From the NCBI RefSeq assembly GCF_049852125.1, contig NZ_CP187532.1, positions 806,001-870,000 of the forward strand: 64,000 nucleotides of DNA, read 5' to 3'. Source of the DNA: Senimuribacter sp049852125. GTDB lineage: Bacteria > Bacillota > Clostridia > Peptostreptococcales > Anaerovoracaceae. The translations under genes and the position numbers were made by a program. This document shows, piece after piece, positions 8,945 to 18,711 of the stretch (the first letter of the stretch is position 1; the number at the start of each line of letters is the position of its first letter). Below the pieces are notes generated by a model that was given only the letters and a program-made list of their open reading frames with translations, was not told the origin of the DNA and did not search any database.

Positions 8945-8986
8945 AAAAGAGCCAGCTGGTTTTCGATAAAGCCAGTTAGCTCTTTT
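8945..8986 (+). terminator. Rho-independent terminator after the ABC-F gene
   Basis: AAAAGAGC (8945-8952) pairs with GCTCTTTT (8979-8986), with a further inner AGCTGG/CCAGTT stem. It can serve both the ABC-F gene and the convergent kinase gene. Confidence 0.75.
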
Positions 8987-9013
8987 GCTTTTATTCCATG
9001 TTTTTGGTTAGTT

Positions 9014-12000
9014 TTATGATTCTTTTACGGCTAGCATTTCATCTAATGCTTCTAAGAGCACCTCTATGTCGATCGGTTTGGCTATATGACCGTTCATGCC
9101 GCATTTGAGGGCTTCCCGTTTGTCCTCGTCAAAGGCATTAGCTGTCATTGCGATAATCGGAATGTCGGAGTATTCCTTGTTTTCCAGTTTTCGAATTGCT
9201 TTGGCAGCGTCATAACCGTTCATTACAGGCATTTGAATGTCCATCAGGATCAGTTGGTAGTATCCCGGTGTAGATGCCAGCAGCATATCAATTGCGACCC
9301 GGCCGTTTTCAGCGACGTCCACAGTGAGGCCTGCTTCTTCTAGGATAGCTACGGCGATTTCCTGATTTAATTCATTGTCTTCAACGAGCAAAATGTGTCC
9401 GTCACGTAGAACTTCCGGCGTACTGATGTCGTCGGAATCCTTTTGATCGCGGCTGACAAGCGAATGTAGACAACCGCGCAGTTCAGAGAAGAACAGCGGT
9501 TTGCTGCAGAATGCGGTTACGCCTGCTTCTCTCGCTTCATCTTCAATGTCAGACCAATCATACGCAGTCAAAACTATAATCGGTACATTTCTTCCAGTCT
9601 CCTGTCGGATTCTTCTGGCTACCTCAATTCCATTCATGTCAGGCAGAAGCCAGTCGATGATGTAGACGAAATAGTGATCATTTCTGGAAACAGATTGACG
9701 CGTACGCAGAACGGCTTCTTTTCCTGACAAAGTCCATTCTGCCCGTAGTCCGATTTGCTGCAGCATACAGGACACGCTGTCGCAAGTGTTGTAGTCGTCA
9801 TCTACAACCAGCGCCCGGAGACCATTTAGCTCAGGAATGGGAACGGGTTCTTTTTTACCCTGGTGATGAAGACGGAAGGTAAGTGCGACAATGACCTCTG
9901 TGCCAACGCCATGCTGACTTTTTACTTCGATAGTACCGTTCATCATATCGACAATATTTTTAGTAATTGCCATACCGAGCCCTGTCCCTTGAATACCGCT
10001 ACTGGTAGAATTGCGTTCCCGCTCAAAAGGCTCGAAGATGTGAGCTACAAAGTCTTCCTTCATTCCAATGCCGTTATCTTTGATGTGAAATTCAAAGTTT
10101 GCGAAGCCTGGCGCGGCGCCTGGTTTTTCGATCACCTTCAGACTAACTGTACCCCCGGCACCAGTGTACTTAATCGAGTTGCTCAAAAGGTTTAGAAGCA
10201 CTTGATTTAATCGCAGGCGGTCACAGCAGATTTCCTCATTTTCGATATCGATAGCGTCCAAATATAGATCTAGCTGTTTCGCGTTAACATCTGCCTGTAT
10301 AATGTTGTGCAGTTCGTGAAGAATTTCCGGCAAACTGCAGGGCTGTTCTTCCAGATGAATTTTGCCGCTTTCTATCCGGCTCATATCCAGCACGTCGTTG
10401 ATCAGACTCAGTAAATGATTTCCGGAGGTCATGATTTTTTTCAGATATTCTGCAACCTGCTCTTTATGGTCGATGTGGGTGATTGCAAGAGCTGTGAATC
10501 CAATGATTGCGTTCATCGGCGTACGAATGTCGTGAGACATGTTGGATAGGAAGGTACTCTTTGCTTTGTTAGCGCGGTTTGCCTGTGAAAGAGCGTCTTC
10601 AAGCAGAGCTTTTTTTTCGCGCTCGTCGCGCATTTCCTCATCCAGACAACGGAATCCCAGTACAATGCTTCTGCTTTCGTTCCAATTTCCTGCCCGAACC
10701 GCTTTCATCTGAAAATATCTGATTTCACCGCAGCAGGTTGTGCGGTAATTGATATAGCACATATCCTTTTTCGAAAGCTCTTTTTCCAGATGTTCTTTGG
10801 AAGATACAAGTCTGAAGGCTTCTTTATCTTCTTCATGAATACTGTCCGCTATATATTGCCCAAGACAATCTTCCAGAACCAGATCGCCGTTGAAGATCGT
10901 TGTCATAATATCATTTTTACATTCGCCAATACGAAGGACTTTGCCGGCGCCTGTATCCAGATCAAAGAAGCAGACGAGGACATACTCGATACTGAGAGCG
11001 TGAACCAGCTCCATCTGGCGGCGTTTATCTTCTAAGCGTTCCCGATCCTCCTGCAGCTTTTGCGCAGTACGGTCTAAGAGATAGCGTTGGTAATAGAGCT
11101 GACCGTTTTCCTGAATCAGTTTGATGTTACCGGTAACATAGAGAACTTCGCCGTCAGCGTGTCTTACGCGGTAGTCTACACTGACATTATCACCCTCATT
11201 TTTGAGAGAACGAATAGATTTTTGCAGTCTCTTTTTATCTTCGGCGAAAACAGAGGCGGCAACCAAATCAAATCCATCTTCGACCAACTCCTTTTCGGAA
11301 TCGTATCCTAAAATGCGCAGCGCCGCTTTATTGATGCTGATAATATGAGAACCGTCTAAACTGTGGCACATAATGCCGCAGTCCATAGTGGTGAACAACA
11401 TTTCTAACGTTTGATTTTGTTGAATGAGTTCATCAGCGTAAGCTCGCTCTTGGGTGATATCGATGCCGATACCCATGGTGCCCATGACGCTTCCATCCAA
11501 ATCGTATAATGGCGATTTATATGTAGTCAGAATTTTAATTTCGCCGCTGCTGAGAATTGTTTCTTCAGAGACGCACGTTTTCTGGGTTTCCATGACGATA
11601 CGTTCGGATTCGATACAGGCGGGGTCGTCCTTTTCCACATCCCAGATGTAGGCGTGACCACGTCCTTCGACCTGGGATTTAGTTTTGTTAACTGTTTTGC
11701 AAAAACTGTCATTGACCTTCTTGTGAATACCGCTCTTATCTTTATACCAGATCAAATCCGGGGTGCTGTTAATGGTAGTTTCCAGATATTGTTTAGTTTG
11801 CCATGCATCCTTTTTTTCTTTGTATCCACGATACCATTTTTTAATGTGGAACTGGAGCAGAGTGTCAGGCATGGATTTGGGCCAGATATCTGTAATGTTA
11901 GAAAACCAATTTGTTGAATTTTCAATCTGCAATATGTCAGTCAAAAGGATTAGTTGTGATTCCGCCTGCTTCCATTTTATCAATAGCTGTAAAGCGTTTG

Positions 12001-12181
12001 ACAGGTCGGTCTCCGGTAAATCAACTAAAATAACGTCGGCCTTTGCAGCTAACGATTCTTCGGGCTTCTCACTTTCAAGGAATTCATGTGTAAAGTGTTC
12101 AAAAGGTGAGACTTCTTTTAGCTGTTTCCATATCCGGCGTTGACAGCCGATCAGGTAGAACCGTATATGACAATGGTACAT
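9014..12181 (-). CDS. Hybrid sensor histidine kinase with two receiver domains
   Basis: A cytoplasmic protein of 1055 residues with no membrane segments. In order: a degenerate receiver-like region (about 1-120), PAS domains at about 130-250 and 260-375, a third PAS-like region to about 515, a HisKA dimerisation domain with the phospho-accepting H550 in FLSNMSHDIRTP, a HATPase (NLLSNSIKYT near 664, DNGIGM near 702, GTGLGMAI near 732), receiver 1 (DDD at 794-796, D843) and receiver 2 (D981 in LILMDIQMPVMNG, K1035). Receiver 1 has Trp after the phospho-aspartate, which is uncommon. No output domain or cognate regulator is adjacent, so its partner is elsewhere. The ATG has GGGAGG about 12 nt upstream. 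Confidence 0.9.
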   Translation of the reverse strand: MYHCHIRFYLIGCQRRIWKQLKEVSPFEHFTHEFLESEKPEESLAAKADVILVDLPETDLSNALQLLIKWKQAESQLILLTDILQIENSTNWFSNITDIWPKSMPDTLLQFHIKKWYRGYKEKKDAWQTKQYLETTINSTPDLIWYKDKSGIHKKVNDSFCKTVNKTKSQVEGRGHAYIWDVEKDDPACIESERIVMETQKTCVSEETILSSGEIKILTTYKSPLYDLDGSVMGTMGIGIDITQERAYADELIQQNQTLEMLFTTMDCGIMCHSLDGSHIISINKAALRILGYDSEKELVEDGFDLVAASVFAEDKKRLQKSIRSLKNEGDNVSVDYRVRHADGEVLYVTGNIKLIQENGQLYYQRYLLDRTAQKLQEDRERLEDKRRQMELVHALSIEYVLVCFFDLDTGAGKVLRIGECKNDIMTTIFNGDLVLEDCLGQYIADSIHEEDKEAFRLVSSKEHLEKELSKKDMCYINYRTTCCGEIRYFQMKAVRAGNWNESRSIVLGFRCLDEEMRDEREKKALLEDALSQANRANKAKSTFLSNMSHDIRTPMNAIIGFTALAITHIDHKEQVAEYLKKIMTSGNHLLSLINDVLDMSRIESGKIHLEEQPCSLPEILHELHNIIQADVNAKQLDLYLDAIDIENEEICCDRLRLNQVLLNLLSNSIKYTGAGGTVSLKVIEKPGAAPGFANFEFHIKDNGIGMKEDFVAHIFEPFERERNSTSSGIQGTGLGMAITKNIVDMMNGTIEVKSQHGVGTEVIVALTFRLHHQGKKEPVPIPELNGLRALVVDDDYNTCDSVSCMLQQIGLRAEWTLSGKEAVLRTRQSVSRNDHYFVYIIDWLLPDMNGIEVARRIRQETGRNVPIIVLTAYDWSDIEDEAREAGVTAFCSKPLFFSELRGCLHSLVSRDQKDSDDISTPEVLRDGHILLVEDNELNQEIAVAILEEAGLTVDVAENGRVAIDMLLASTPGYYQLILMDIQMPVMNGYDAAKAIRKLENKEYSDIPIIAMTANAFDEDKREALKCGMNGHIAKPIDIEVLLEALDEMLAVKES

Positions 12182-12504
12182 AAATAAATATCCTCCCTAT
12201 CATGTGGTTTTTCGGGTCTAAAAGTAGGATGACTGCATGCAGAGGGCAGGGCTCATTGAGAACTACTGCTGAATATATGCAAAAACAATCCAATTATCTA
12301 CTCTAAATTTTACTGCGCATATCGTGCAATGTCAATGTTTTAAAATTGATTAGAAGGAAAAAAGGTGTCAGACTTAAGTATTCTTTGTTTTCTCATGCTA
12401 GATGATCGCAGAATGTCCTGCGGCTTTTCTTACTAGACAGAGAGGTGAAGAAGGATTATAATAAGATAAATCTAAAGCTACATGATATGGGGGAGAAGAA
12501 AACA
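12182..12504. other. Intergenic region between divergent genes
   Basis: About 320 bp between the kinase and the GyrI-like gene. It must hold both promoters, but I could not place convincing -35/-10 pairs. A small CGCAG/CTGCG hairpin lies near 12405-12425. An in-frame GTG at 12445 could extend the GyrI-like protein by 20 residues. Confidence 0.4.
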
Positions 12505-13137
12505 ATGGCATTTGATTATAAAAAGGAATATAAAGAATTTTATCTGCCGCCGAAGAAGCCGGAAATCATAGATGTTCCGGCCATGAATTTTGTTGCGGTA
12601 CGAGGCCGGGGAAATCCCAATGTCGAAGATGGACAATATCAGCGAGCGTTAAACATTTTGTACGGTGTATCTTTTACTATTAAGATGAGTTATAAGGGCA
12701 GTAGAGAGATTGAAGGATATTTCCCTTATGTTGTGCCGCCTCTTGAAGGCCTTTGGTGGCAGGAGGGGATTTGCGGCGTGGATTATGGACGTAAAAACGA
12801 CTTCCAATGGATTTCTATGATACGGCTGCCTGAATTTGCAACGGAAGAAGTGTTTCAGTGGGCGGTAGAAGAAGCGTCGGCAAAGAAGAAAACTGATTTC
12901 TCGAAAGCAGAGTTCCTTTCTTTTGCGGAAGGCTTGTGTGTGCAGTGTATGCATATCGGTCCATATGATGATGAACCTGCTACCATTGAGAGCATGGATC
13001 AGTTTGCATTGGAGAAGGGACTTTTGCTGGATTTTTCTGATCAGCGACGACATCATGAAATATATTTGAGTGATCCAAGGAGAGCAAAGCCGGAGCGGCT
13101 GCGAACCGTGATTCGCCATCCAGTAAAAGAAGTATGA
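12505..13137 (+). CDS. GyrI-like small-molecule-binding domain protein
   Basis: A 210-residue stand-alone GyrI-like protein. The opening MAFDYKKEYKEFYLPPKKP and the internal VRGRGNPN and VVPPLEGLWWQ segments are hallmarks of this family, related to the effector-binding domain of SoxS/Rob and BmrR-type regulators. Stand-alone members bind small hydrophobic compounds, and some hydrolyse cyclopropane-containing toxins; a detoxification or drug-binding role is an inference. The ATG at 12505 is chosen because GGGGGAG lies 9 nt upstream and family members begin here. A terminator follows. Confidence 0.85.
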   Translation: MAFDYKKEYKEFYLPPKKPEIIDVPAMNFVAVRGRGNPNVEDGQYQRALNILYGVSFTIKMSYKGSREIEGYFPYVVPPLEGLWWQEGICGVDYGRKNDFQWISMIRLPEFATEEVFQWAVEEASAKKKTDFSKAEFLSFAEGLCVQCMHIGPYDDEPATIESMDQFALEKGLLLDFSDQRRHHEIYLSDPRRAKPERLRTVIRHPVKEV

Positions 13138-13168
13138 TGGGATAAATAATTCTTTGAGTAACAATAAG

Positions 13169-13206
13169 AGAAGCACTGTAGCGTTGAACTTCAGTGCTTC
13201 TTTTTC
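13169..13206 (+). terminator. Rho-independent terminator
   Basis: GAAGCACTG (13170-13178) pairs perfectly with CAGTGCTTC (13192-13200), followed by a T run. It ends the GyrI-like gene. Confidence 0.85.
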
Positions 13207-13247
13207 AAGTATGAACTAATCAGAGCGAAGACCTTTTAATGGAAGGG

Positions 13248-14405
13248 CTAGCGCATGACCTTTTTTAGCAATATCGGTGTGATAATCGTAGTGACAATAA
13301 CTACGAGAACTACCGGCGAGAAAAGCTGACCGTTGAGCAGGCCCATATTATAGCCTTTTTGAGCCACGATCAGAGCGACTTCGCCACGGGAGATCATGCC
13401 GATGCCGATACATAGTGATTCATGATTAGTATATTTACATATTCTTGCGCCCAAGCCGCATCCAAGAATCTTGGTGAGGACCGCGATAACCAGGATTAAC
13501 AGGGAGAAGATCCACATGCTGGTGGTCATGCCGTTTAATTCTGTCTTGATACCGATACTTGCGAAGAATATCGGTGAGAAGAACATATAGCTTGGTACTG
13601 TCATTTTACGTGCGATGTCAGACTTAACTTCGTAGGTGGACAGGAATAATCCAAGGAGATAAGCGCCGGTAATATCGGCGATACCAAAATACTGCTCTGA
13701 CACAAAGGAGATGATCAGAACAAAGGCCATGATATATATGGAAATTCGACGCTTGTCCTTCAGACCGTCTATGGTGGATCTGGTAGCCTGCAGAACAATT
13801 GCTATGACTGTCATGAAGACCAGGTACAGACCGATTTTGATCAGGATGGTGACGATACTGATGGATGGGTCTTTCAGACTGGTAACTATAGTTAGGATAA
13901 TGATGCCTATAATATCGTCCAAGACGGCAGCGCCTAAAATAGCATTGCCTACAGGTCCGTTCAGTTTGCCCATTTCACGAAGCGCTTCTACGGTTATGCT
14001 GACGGAGGTGGCCGTCAAAATAACACCCATGAAGACAGCGCAAAGAACCTGATTGAAATCAGATGAATCCACATGGAAATAGAAATAATAGCATGCAGCG
14101 CCGCCGATTAGCGGCAATAAAACGCCCATGGAAGCGATAACTACCAATGAAACGCTATTCTTCTTTATTTCATTAACATCGGTATCCAGACCTGCGATGA
14201 ACATGAGCAGGATAACGCCGATTTCTGCTGATTTAGCGAGAAAATCCGTTTCGCCAACTAATCCCAGGACAGATGGCCCTAAAATAACGCCAGCCAGAAG
14301 TGCGCCGACAACTTGCGGCATGTTGACCTTCTCAGAAAGGCTTCCTAAAAACTTTGTCGACAGAATGATAACCGCGACCGTTAGTAGAAAATAATAACTA
14401 GTCAT
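13248..14405 (-). CDS. Cation/proton antiporter, Kef/CPA2 type
   Basis: An integral membrane protein of 385 residues with about 12 hydrophobic segments across its whole length. The N-terminal region with NMPQVVGALLAGVILGPS and the FIAGLDTDV motif (about 68-77) is typical of the CPA2 sodium/hydrogen exchanger family. It has no C-terminal TrkA-N nucleotide-binding domain, so it resembles the short NapA/KefB-core type rather than full-length KefC. The likely role is exchange of sodium or potassium for protons across the cytoplasmic membrane; the ion is not predictable. It is monocistronic on the minus strand. Confidence 0.85.
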   Translation of the reverse strand: MTSYYFLLTVAVIILSTKFLGSLSEKVNMPQVVGALLAGVILGPSVLGLVGETDFLAKSAEIGVILLMFIAGLDTDVNEIKKNSVSLVVIASMGVLLPLIGGAACYYFYFHVDSSDFNQVLCAVFMGVILTATSVSITVEALREMGKLNGPVGNAILGAAVLDDIIGIIILTIVTSLKDPSISIVTILIKIGLYLVFMTVIAIVLQATRSTIDGLKDKRRISIYIMAFVLIISFVSEQYFGIADITGAYLLGLFLSTYEVKSDIARKMTVPSYMFFSPIFFASIGIKTELNGMTTSMWIFSLLILVIAVLTKILGCGLGARICKYTNHESLCIGIGMISRGEVALIVAQKGYNMGLLNGQLFSPVVLVVIVTTIITPILLKKVMR

Positions 14406-14572
14406 ATCAAATTACCTCAACTTTCATTCACTGAGGACATATTCTAACACCAAAAAAGTTCTTTGTAAACAAGCAAATCGTGAATTTGATATAAAAATAA
14501 AAAATAAGGATAAAGACTTATTTATATTTACCGGATTTTCTCATTTTTTTTGAAGTTATTTCTCGAAATTCT

Positions 14573-14601
14573 TTGACAAATCTCCAAAAATATAGTAAAA
14601 T
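14573..14601 (+). promoter_or_regulatory. Strong sigma-A-like promoter
   Basis: TTGACA (14573-14578), a 17-bp spacer and TAAAAT (14596-14601) form a near-consensus housekeeping promoter. It drives the short leader described next. Confidence 0.75.
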
Positions 14602-14607
14602 ATAGGT

Positions 14608-14716
14608 GAAAATAATCTGAGAATCTCGGAATTAGTTTCTAAGATTATAGTTAATACTATGCGCCAGAAATATAAGCAAAGAAAAATACATTGGGCTTGT
14701 CCCAATGTATTTTTAT
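14608..14716 (+). ncRNA. Candidate short RNA or attenuated leader
   Basis: From the predicted start near 14608 the transcript would run about 110 nt to a 14-bp perfect hairpin, with arms 14682-14695 and 14701-14714, loop CTTGT and a T-rich right arm, which looks like an intrinsic terminator. Within the leader, ATAATCT and AGATTAT near 14611-14648 can pair. The FabG-like gene begins 65 nt later with its own GGAGG. This could be a free small RNA or an attenuator controlling the reductase. I cannot match it to a known riboswitch. Confidence 0.5.
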
Positions 14717-14780
14717 ACATAGCAATAAAAATATGTAACGGAATTGAAGTTTTTTCTTTTTCGGAGGGAGATATATAATA

Positions 14781-15506
14781 ATGAAGAAAACAGTTCTAAT
14801 CACAGGCGGCTCTCGAGGTATAGGCGCTGCCGCTGTCAGAGAGTTTACAGCGAGGGGTTATGCCGCAGCATTTTTTTATAAAGAACATGAGCGGCAGGCG
14901 CAGATGGTTGCGGAGGAAACGGGAGCTATAGGAATTTGTTGTGATGTATCTTGCCGGAAGGCTGTGGCGGAGGCGGTGAAGAACGCACGCATATATTTAG
15001 GTATATCTGCCTTTGATTGTCTAGTTCTCAATGCCGGGATCAGTAGAGAAGGTCTCTTTATAGATGAAGATGAGAGCCATTGGAAGCAGGTTTTTAACGT
15101 CAACCTAGGAGGAATAATCAATGTGACGAGTGAGATTGTTCAGCCAATGATAAACAAAGAATCCGGAAGTATCGTTATGCTTTCCTCCGTTTGGGGACAG
15201 ACTGGCGCGTCATGTGAAAGTATTTACGCGGCTTCCAAGTCGTCAATTTTGGGTCTGGCAAAATCACTTGCAAAGGAATTGGCTCCGTCAGGTATACGAG
15301 TTAATGCTGTAGCGCCGGGGGTTATAGATACTGATATGAATGCATGCTATAGCCCAAATGACATGAAGGCTTTGGCAGAGGATATTCCTTTAGGACGGTT
15401 GGGAGCCGCTGAGGAAGTCGCAAAGGCTATTTGCTTTCTGGCGTCAGAGGACGCCTCATACATTACAGGGCAGGTTTTGGCTGTGAACGGGGGCTTTTAC
15501 ATTTGA
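14781..15506 (+). CDS. Short-chain dehydrogenase/reductase, FabG-like
   Basis: A 241-residue classical SDR. The cofactor motif TGGSRGIGA is at residues 7-15, NAG near 87-89, and the catalytic Ser-Tyr-Lys set is in MLSSVWGQ and YAASKS (Tyr near 149, Lys near 153). The C-terminal ITGQVLAVNGGF resembles 3-oxoacyl-ACP reductase. A second, more typical FabG lies in the fatty-acid operon at 53.8 kb, so this copy may act on another beta-keto or hydroxy substrate. GGAGGGAG precedes the ATG. A terminator-like leader lies upstream. It ends 55 nt before the FHA-FtsW gene and may be co-transcribed with it. Confidence 0.85.
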   Translation: MKKTVLITGGSRGIGAAAVREFTARGYAAAFFYKEHERQAQMVAEETGAIGICCDVSCRKAVAEAVKNARIYLGISAFDCLVLNAGISREGLFIDEDESHWKQVFNVNLGGIINVTSEIVQPMINKESGSIVMLSSVWGQTGASCESIYAASKSSILGLAKSLAKELAPSGIRVNAVAPGVIDTDMNACYSPNDMKALAEDIPLGRLGAAEEVAKAICFLASEDASYITGQVLAVNGGFYI

Positions 15507-15561
15507 CAAGAGTGTGGTATACTTGATGTGTATCGATTAAAATAATAAAAAGGGGATATTT

Positions 15562-17370
15562 ATGGACAGTATAATCAATGCGATACAGAACATTTTTCAC
15601 GATATCGGCAGGTTCCTCGGTGGGCTTTTCAGCAATGCGGAGGATGTGGCGAAGATCGCGGGGGAAGACGGACTGCTATATACGGCTGTGGCAAGATGGA
15701 TTTTTATTTTTCTGGCCGTGTTTATATTGCTGAAATCAATTTTATCCTTGCTCAGATCCAAGAATCCTTCGGAGGTCTGGGCGTATTTGCATATAAATAA
15801 TGGAGAAAACATTCCAATTACCCATTGGGAAAATGTGATCGGCCGCTCAAAGAGCTGTGACATCAGCGTAGAAGATCCGGCCGTTTCCAGAAATCACGGG
15901 ACTTTGACAAGGGATGACAAGGGTACGTGGTTCTATACTGATCTCGGTTCTAAAAATGGAGCATATATTAACGGACATAAGATTAAAAAAGGCAGATCTG
16001 CGGAGCTGAAGCCAGGAGATGAATTGAATATTGGTATGACGCAGTGCACGTTATTTCCCATCAGCCTGGAAGAAAGACGCAACAATATTCAGCTAAGGAA
16101 GATGGATACGATTCTGCTGTCTCCATGGCCGTCTTTAATCGCTCTGACTATCTTTCAGATCATGACGCTGCTGCAGTTAAAATTCGCCTTAGGCAAGGCG
16201 TTTAACAGTTCCATTGTCATAGCATTTTTGGGTATCTGTATTCTAATGTGGTCATATGTAATTTTACTGCGATCCATGCGCCGGAAGGGTTTTGAGATGG
16301 AAACGATTGCATTCTTTCTTTCGACGCTGAGCCTGGCTGTAACGGCAACCTGCTATCCGGAGGCCGTTTTTAAACAGTTCATAGCCGTGGGCATGGGTGT
16401 GGCGTTGTTTGTATTTATGTGCGCCTATTTGCGAAACCTGAAGCGTGCTAAAGCTATCCGTAATTTGATGTATATAGGGGCGGCAGGCCTTTTGATTTTC
16501 AATCTTGTATTTGGTACCACCAAATTCGGCGCGGCGAACTGGGTAGAGATCGGCGGTTTTTCCATGCAGCCGTCAGAAATTGTGAAACTTGCATACATAT
16601 GGGTAGGTGCGGCTTCTTTGAACGAACTCTTCGAGAAAAAGAATTCATTAATTTTTACTGTTTTTTCTGGATTTTGTTTCTGCTGTCTAGCGCTCATGGG
16701 AGACTTCGGAACAGCGATTATCTTCTTTGTTACCTTTTTGGTCATTTCCTTCCTCAGAAGCGGCGATTTTACAAAGCTGATTCTGTTGGTCGGTGTTGCT
16801 TTCGCGGGCGGATTGATCGTGCTCAAGTTCAAAGCTTATATTGCGGAGCGTTTTGCGGTGTGGGGAAACGTATGGGATTATGCCGAGGGGCTTGGGTATC
16901 AACAGACACGAACTATGACGGCGGCGGCCAGCGGCGGTATGGTCGGCGTTGGCGCGGGTAACGGATGGCTCAATCAGGTGGGCGCGTCTGATACAGACCT
17001 TGTCTTTGGGCTGCTCATCGAGGAGTGGGGTCTGATTGTAGCCTTGCTGGCAGTGCTATCTATTATTACGCTGTCCATTTTTGCTGTCAGATCTATATGG
17101 GCAGGAAGGTCTACCTTCTATACAATCGGCGCATGTTCCGCCATGTCTATGTATCTGTTCCAGACGATACTCAATGTATTCGGCTCTGTCGATTTATTCC
17201 CGCTGACAGGTGTAACGTTCCCCTTCGTATCCAACGGCGGTACGAGTATGATCGCCTCATGGGGGCTGCTCGCGTTTCTGAAGGCTGCTGATACGAGGCA
17301 GAATGCCAGCATAGCGATCAGCTTATCGGAAAAGGGACTGAAACTGGAGAAAGGGGATGACGAGTTATGA
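15562..17370 (+). CDS. FHA domain fused to FtsW/RodA/SpoVE-type protein
   Basis: A 602-residue fusion. An N-terminal amphipathic stretch and one membrane segment (about 44-64) are followed by a cytoplasmic FHA domain at about 83-155, with GRSKSCD, SRNHG and GSKNGAYING, the loops that bind phosphothreonine. The rest (about 185-585) is a multi-pass SEDS protein with the conserved ANWVEIGGFSMQPSE and FPFVSNGG motifs. SEDS proteins polymerise lipid II into glycan strands together with a class B PBP, here encoded next with a 4-base overlap. The FHA domain implies control by a Ser/Thr kinase, as proposed for actinobacterial fha-rodA-pbpA clusters; no kinase gene is in the window. Confidence 0.9.
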   Translation: MDSIINAIQNIFHDIGRFLGGLFSNAEDVAKIAGEDGLLYTAVARWIFIFLAVFILLKSILSLLRSKNPSEVWAYLHINNGENIPITHWENVIGRSKSCDISVEDPAVSRNHGTLTRDDKGTWFYTDLGSKNGAYINGHKIKKGRSAELKPGDELNIGMTQCTLFPISLEERRNNIQLRKMDTILLSPWPSLIALTIFQIMTLLQLKFALGKAFNSSIVIAFLGICILMWSYVILLRSMRRKGFEMETIAFFLSTLSLAVTATCYPEAVFKQFIAVGMGVALFVFMCAYLRNLKRAKAIRNLMYIGAAGLLIFNLVFGTTKFGAANWVEIGGFSMQPSEIVKLAYIWVGAASLNELFEKKNSLIFTVFSGFCFCCLALMGDFGTAIIFFVTFLVISFLRSGDFTKLILLVGVAFAGGLIVLKFKAYIAERFAVWGNVWDYAEGLGYQQTRTMTAAASGGMVGVGAGNGWLNQVGASDTDLVFGLLIEEWGLIVALLAVLSIITLSIFAVRSIWAGRSTFYTIGACSAMSMYLFQTILNVFGSVDLFPLTGVTFPFVSNGGTSMIASWGLLAFLKAADTRQNASIAISLSEKGLKLEKGDDEL

Positions 17371-18695
17371 AGAAATTAGAGAAGCGTGCGATCATCTGCC
17401 TGACTATGGCAGCAGTGCTGTTTTTGGGTATCTGTGTGTTTACCTATCGCTTTGTGACAAAGGGCAGCGACTGGGCGACCTTCTATGTGAATCAGCATAT
17501 CTACAGTGAAGGCCGATTATCTATCGGAACGATTTATGATGTCAACGGAAAGCTTCTTGCCAGAAACAAAAATGGAAAGGTTCGATACAATAAGGATGAA
17601 TCCATTCGCCGCGCCACGGTGCATGCTGTAGGTGATATGGATGGAAATATTGCGACAGCTGCCAGAAGCGCGTTTAAAAGCCGCCTAGTAGGATATAACC
17701 TGCTAACGGGCACGTACAGTATTACAGGAAAGGGTAATGAACTGACATTGACCATCGACGCGGAGGTATGCAGAGCAGCATACGAAGCCTTAGGCGGCAG
17801 AGATGGTTTAGTAGGCGTATATAATTATGAAACCGGGGAGATCATTTGCATGGTCAGCTCGCCCGGCTTTGATCCGGAAAACCCACCGCAGGTGGCCGAA
17901 GATGATACATCGGGCTTGTACATTAATAAGTTTTTGTCCGCAAACCTGATTCCAGGCTCCATCTTTAAACTGGTTACTTCAGCAGCCGCCATTGAAAATC
18001 TGGACGATTTGGATACATGGAGTTACACCTGCGCCGGCGTAAATTATATCAATGGAGAAAAAATTACTTGTACAGCTGCCCATGGCACGGTGGATTTTGA
18101 TCGTGCGCTGGCCGTTTCTTGCAATTGCGCTTTCGCGGAGTTGGCACAGCGGGTCGGAGGCACTTTGATGGAAAGCTATGTGGAAAAGCTGGGGCTTACT
18201 GCGGCTTATGATATTGACGGAATAAAAAATTCCCGTGGGGAATTCGAGTTTCCTCACGAGGCGCCATTAAATCTGGCCTGGGCGGGTATCGGGCAGTATA
18301 ACGACCAGCTGAACCCGTGTTCCATGTTGGTATATATGGGGGCAATCGCCAGAAATGGAATCAGTGTAGAACCTCGCTTAATTCATTCAGCATTGTCCGG
18401 CCCTTCTGAGACCGAAAGAATGATCAAAACATCCACGGCAAAGAAGCTCCAGAATATGATGAAAAATAACGTGACAGTCAGTTATGGAGACGGTAATTTC
18501 CCAGGTCTGGACATTTACGCTAAATCCGGTACCGCTGAAGTTTATGGACGTGAGCCTAACGCGTGGTTTACAGGATTTATCAAGAACAAGAATGCACCGT
18601 ACGCTTTTATCGTTTGCGTAGAAAACGGGGGCTACGGCAGTTCCGTAGCAGGTCCTATTGCTAATCAGGTGCTGCAGGCCGCAGTCAATCGTTAA
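17367..18695 (+). CDS. Class B penicillin-binding protein, PbpA-like
   Basis: A peptidoglycan D,D-transpeptidase of 442 residues with a single N-terminal membrane anchor (about 8-30). The active-site motifs are SIFK (S198-K201), SCN (251-253) and KSGT (386-389). The N-terminal part is short compared with PBP2/PBP3, matching the compact PbpA type that pairs with RodA. It overlaps the FHA-FtsW gene by 4 bases (ATGA), indicating coupled synthesis of a SEDS-PBP pair. Confidence in family is high; whether it serves elongation, division or spore cortex is open. Confidence 0.9.
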   Translation: MKKLEKRAIICLTMAAVLFLGICVFTYRFVTKGSDWATFYVNQHIYSEGRLSIGTIYDVNGKLLARNKNGKVRYNKDESIRRATVHAVGDMDGNIATAARSAFKSRLVGYNLLTGTYSITGKGNELTLTIDAEVCRAAYEALGGRDGLVGVYNYETGEIICMVSSPGFDPENPPQVAEDDTSGLYINKFLSANLIPGSIFKLVTSAAAIENLDDLDTWSYTCAGVNYINGEKITCTAAHGTVDFDRALAVSCNCAFAELAQRVGGTLMESYVEKLGLTAAYDIDGIKNSRGEFEFPHEAPLNLAWAGIGQYNDQLNPCSMLVYMGAIARNGISVEPRLIHSALSGPSETERMIKTSTAKKLQNMMKNNVTVSYGDGNFPGLDIYAKSGTAEVYGREPNAWFTGFIKNKNAPYAFIVCVENGGYGSSVAGPIANQVLQAAVNR

Positions 18696-18711
18696 ACCTC
18701 GGGAGGTTGTT

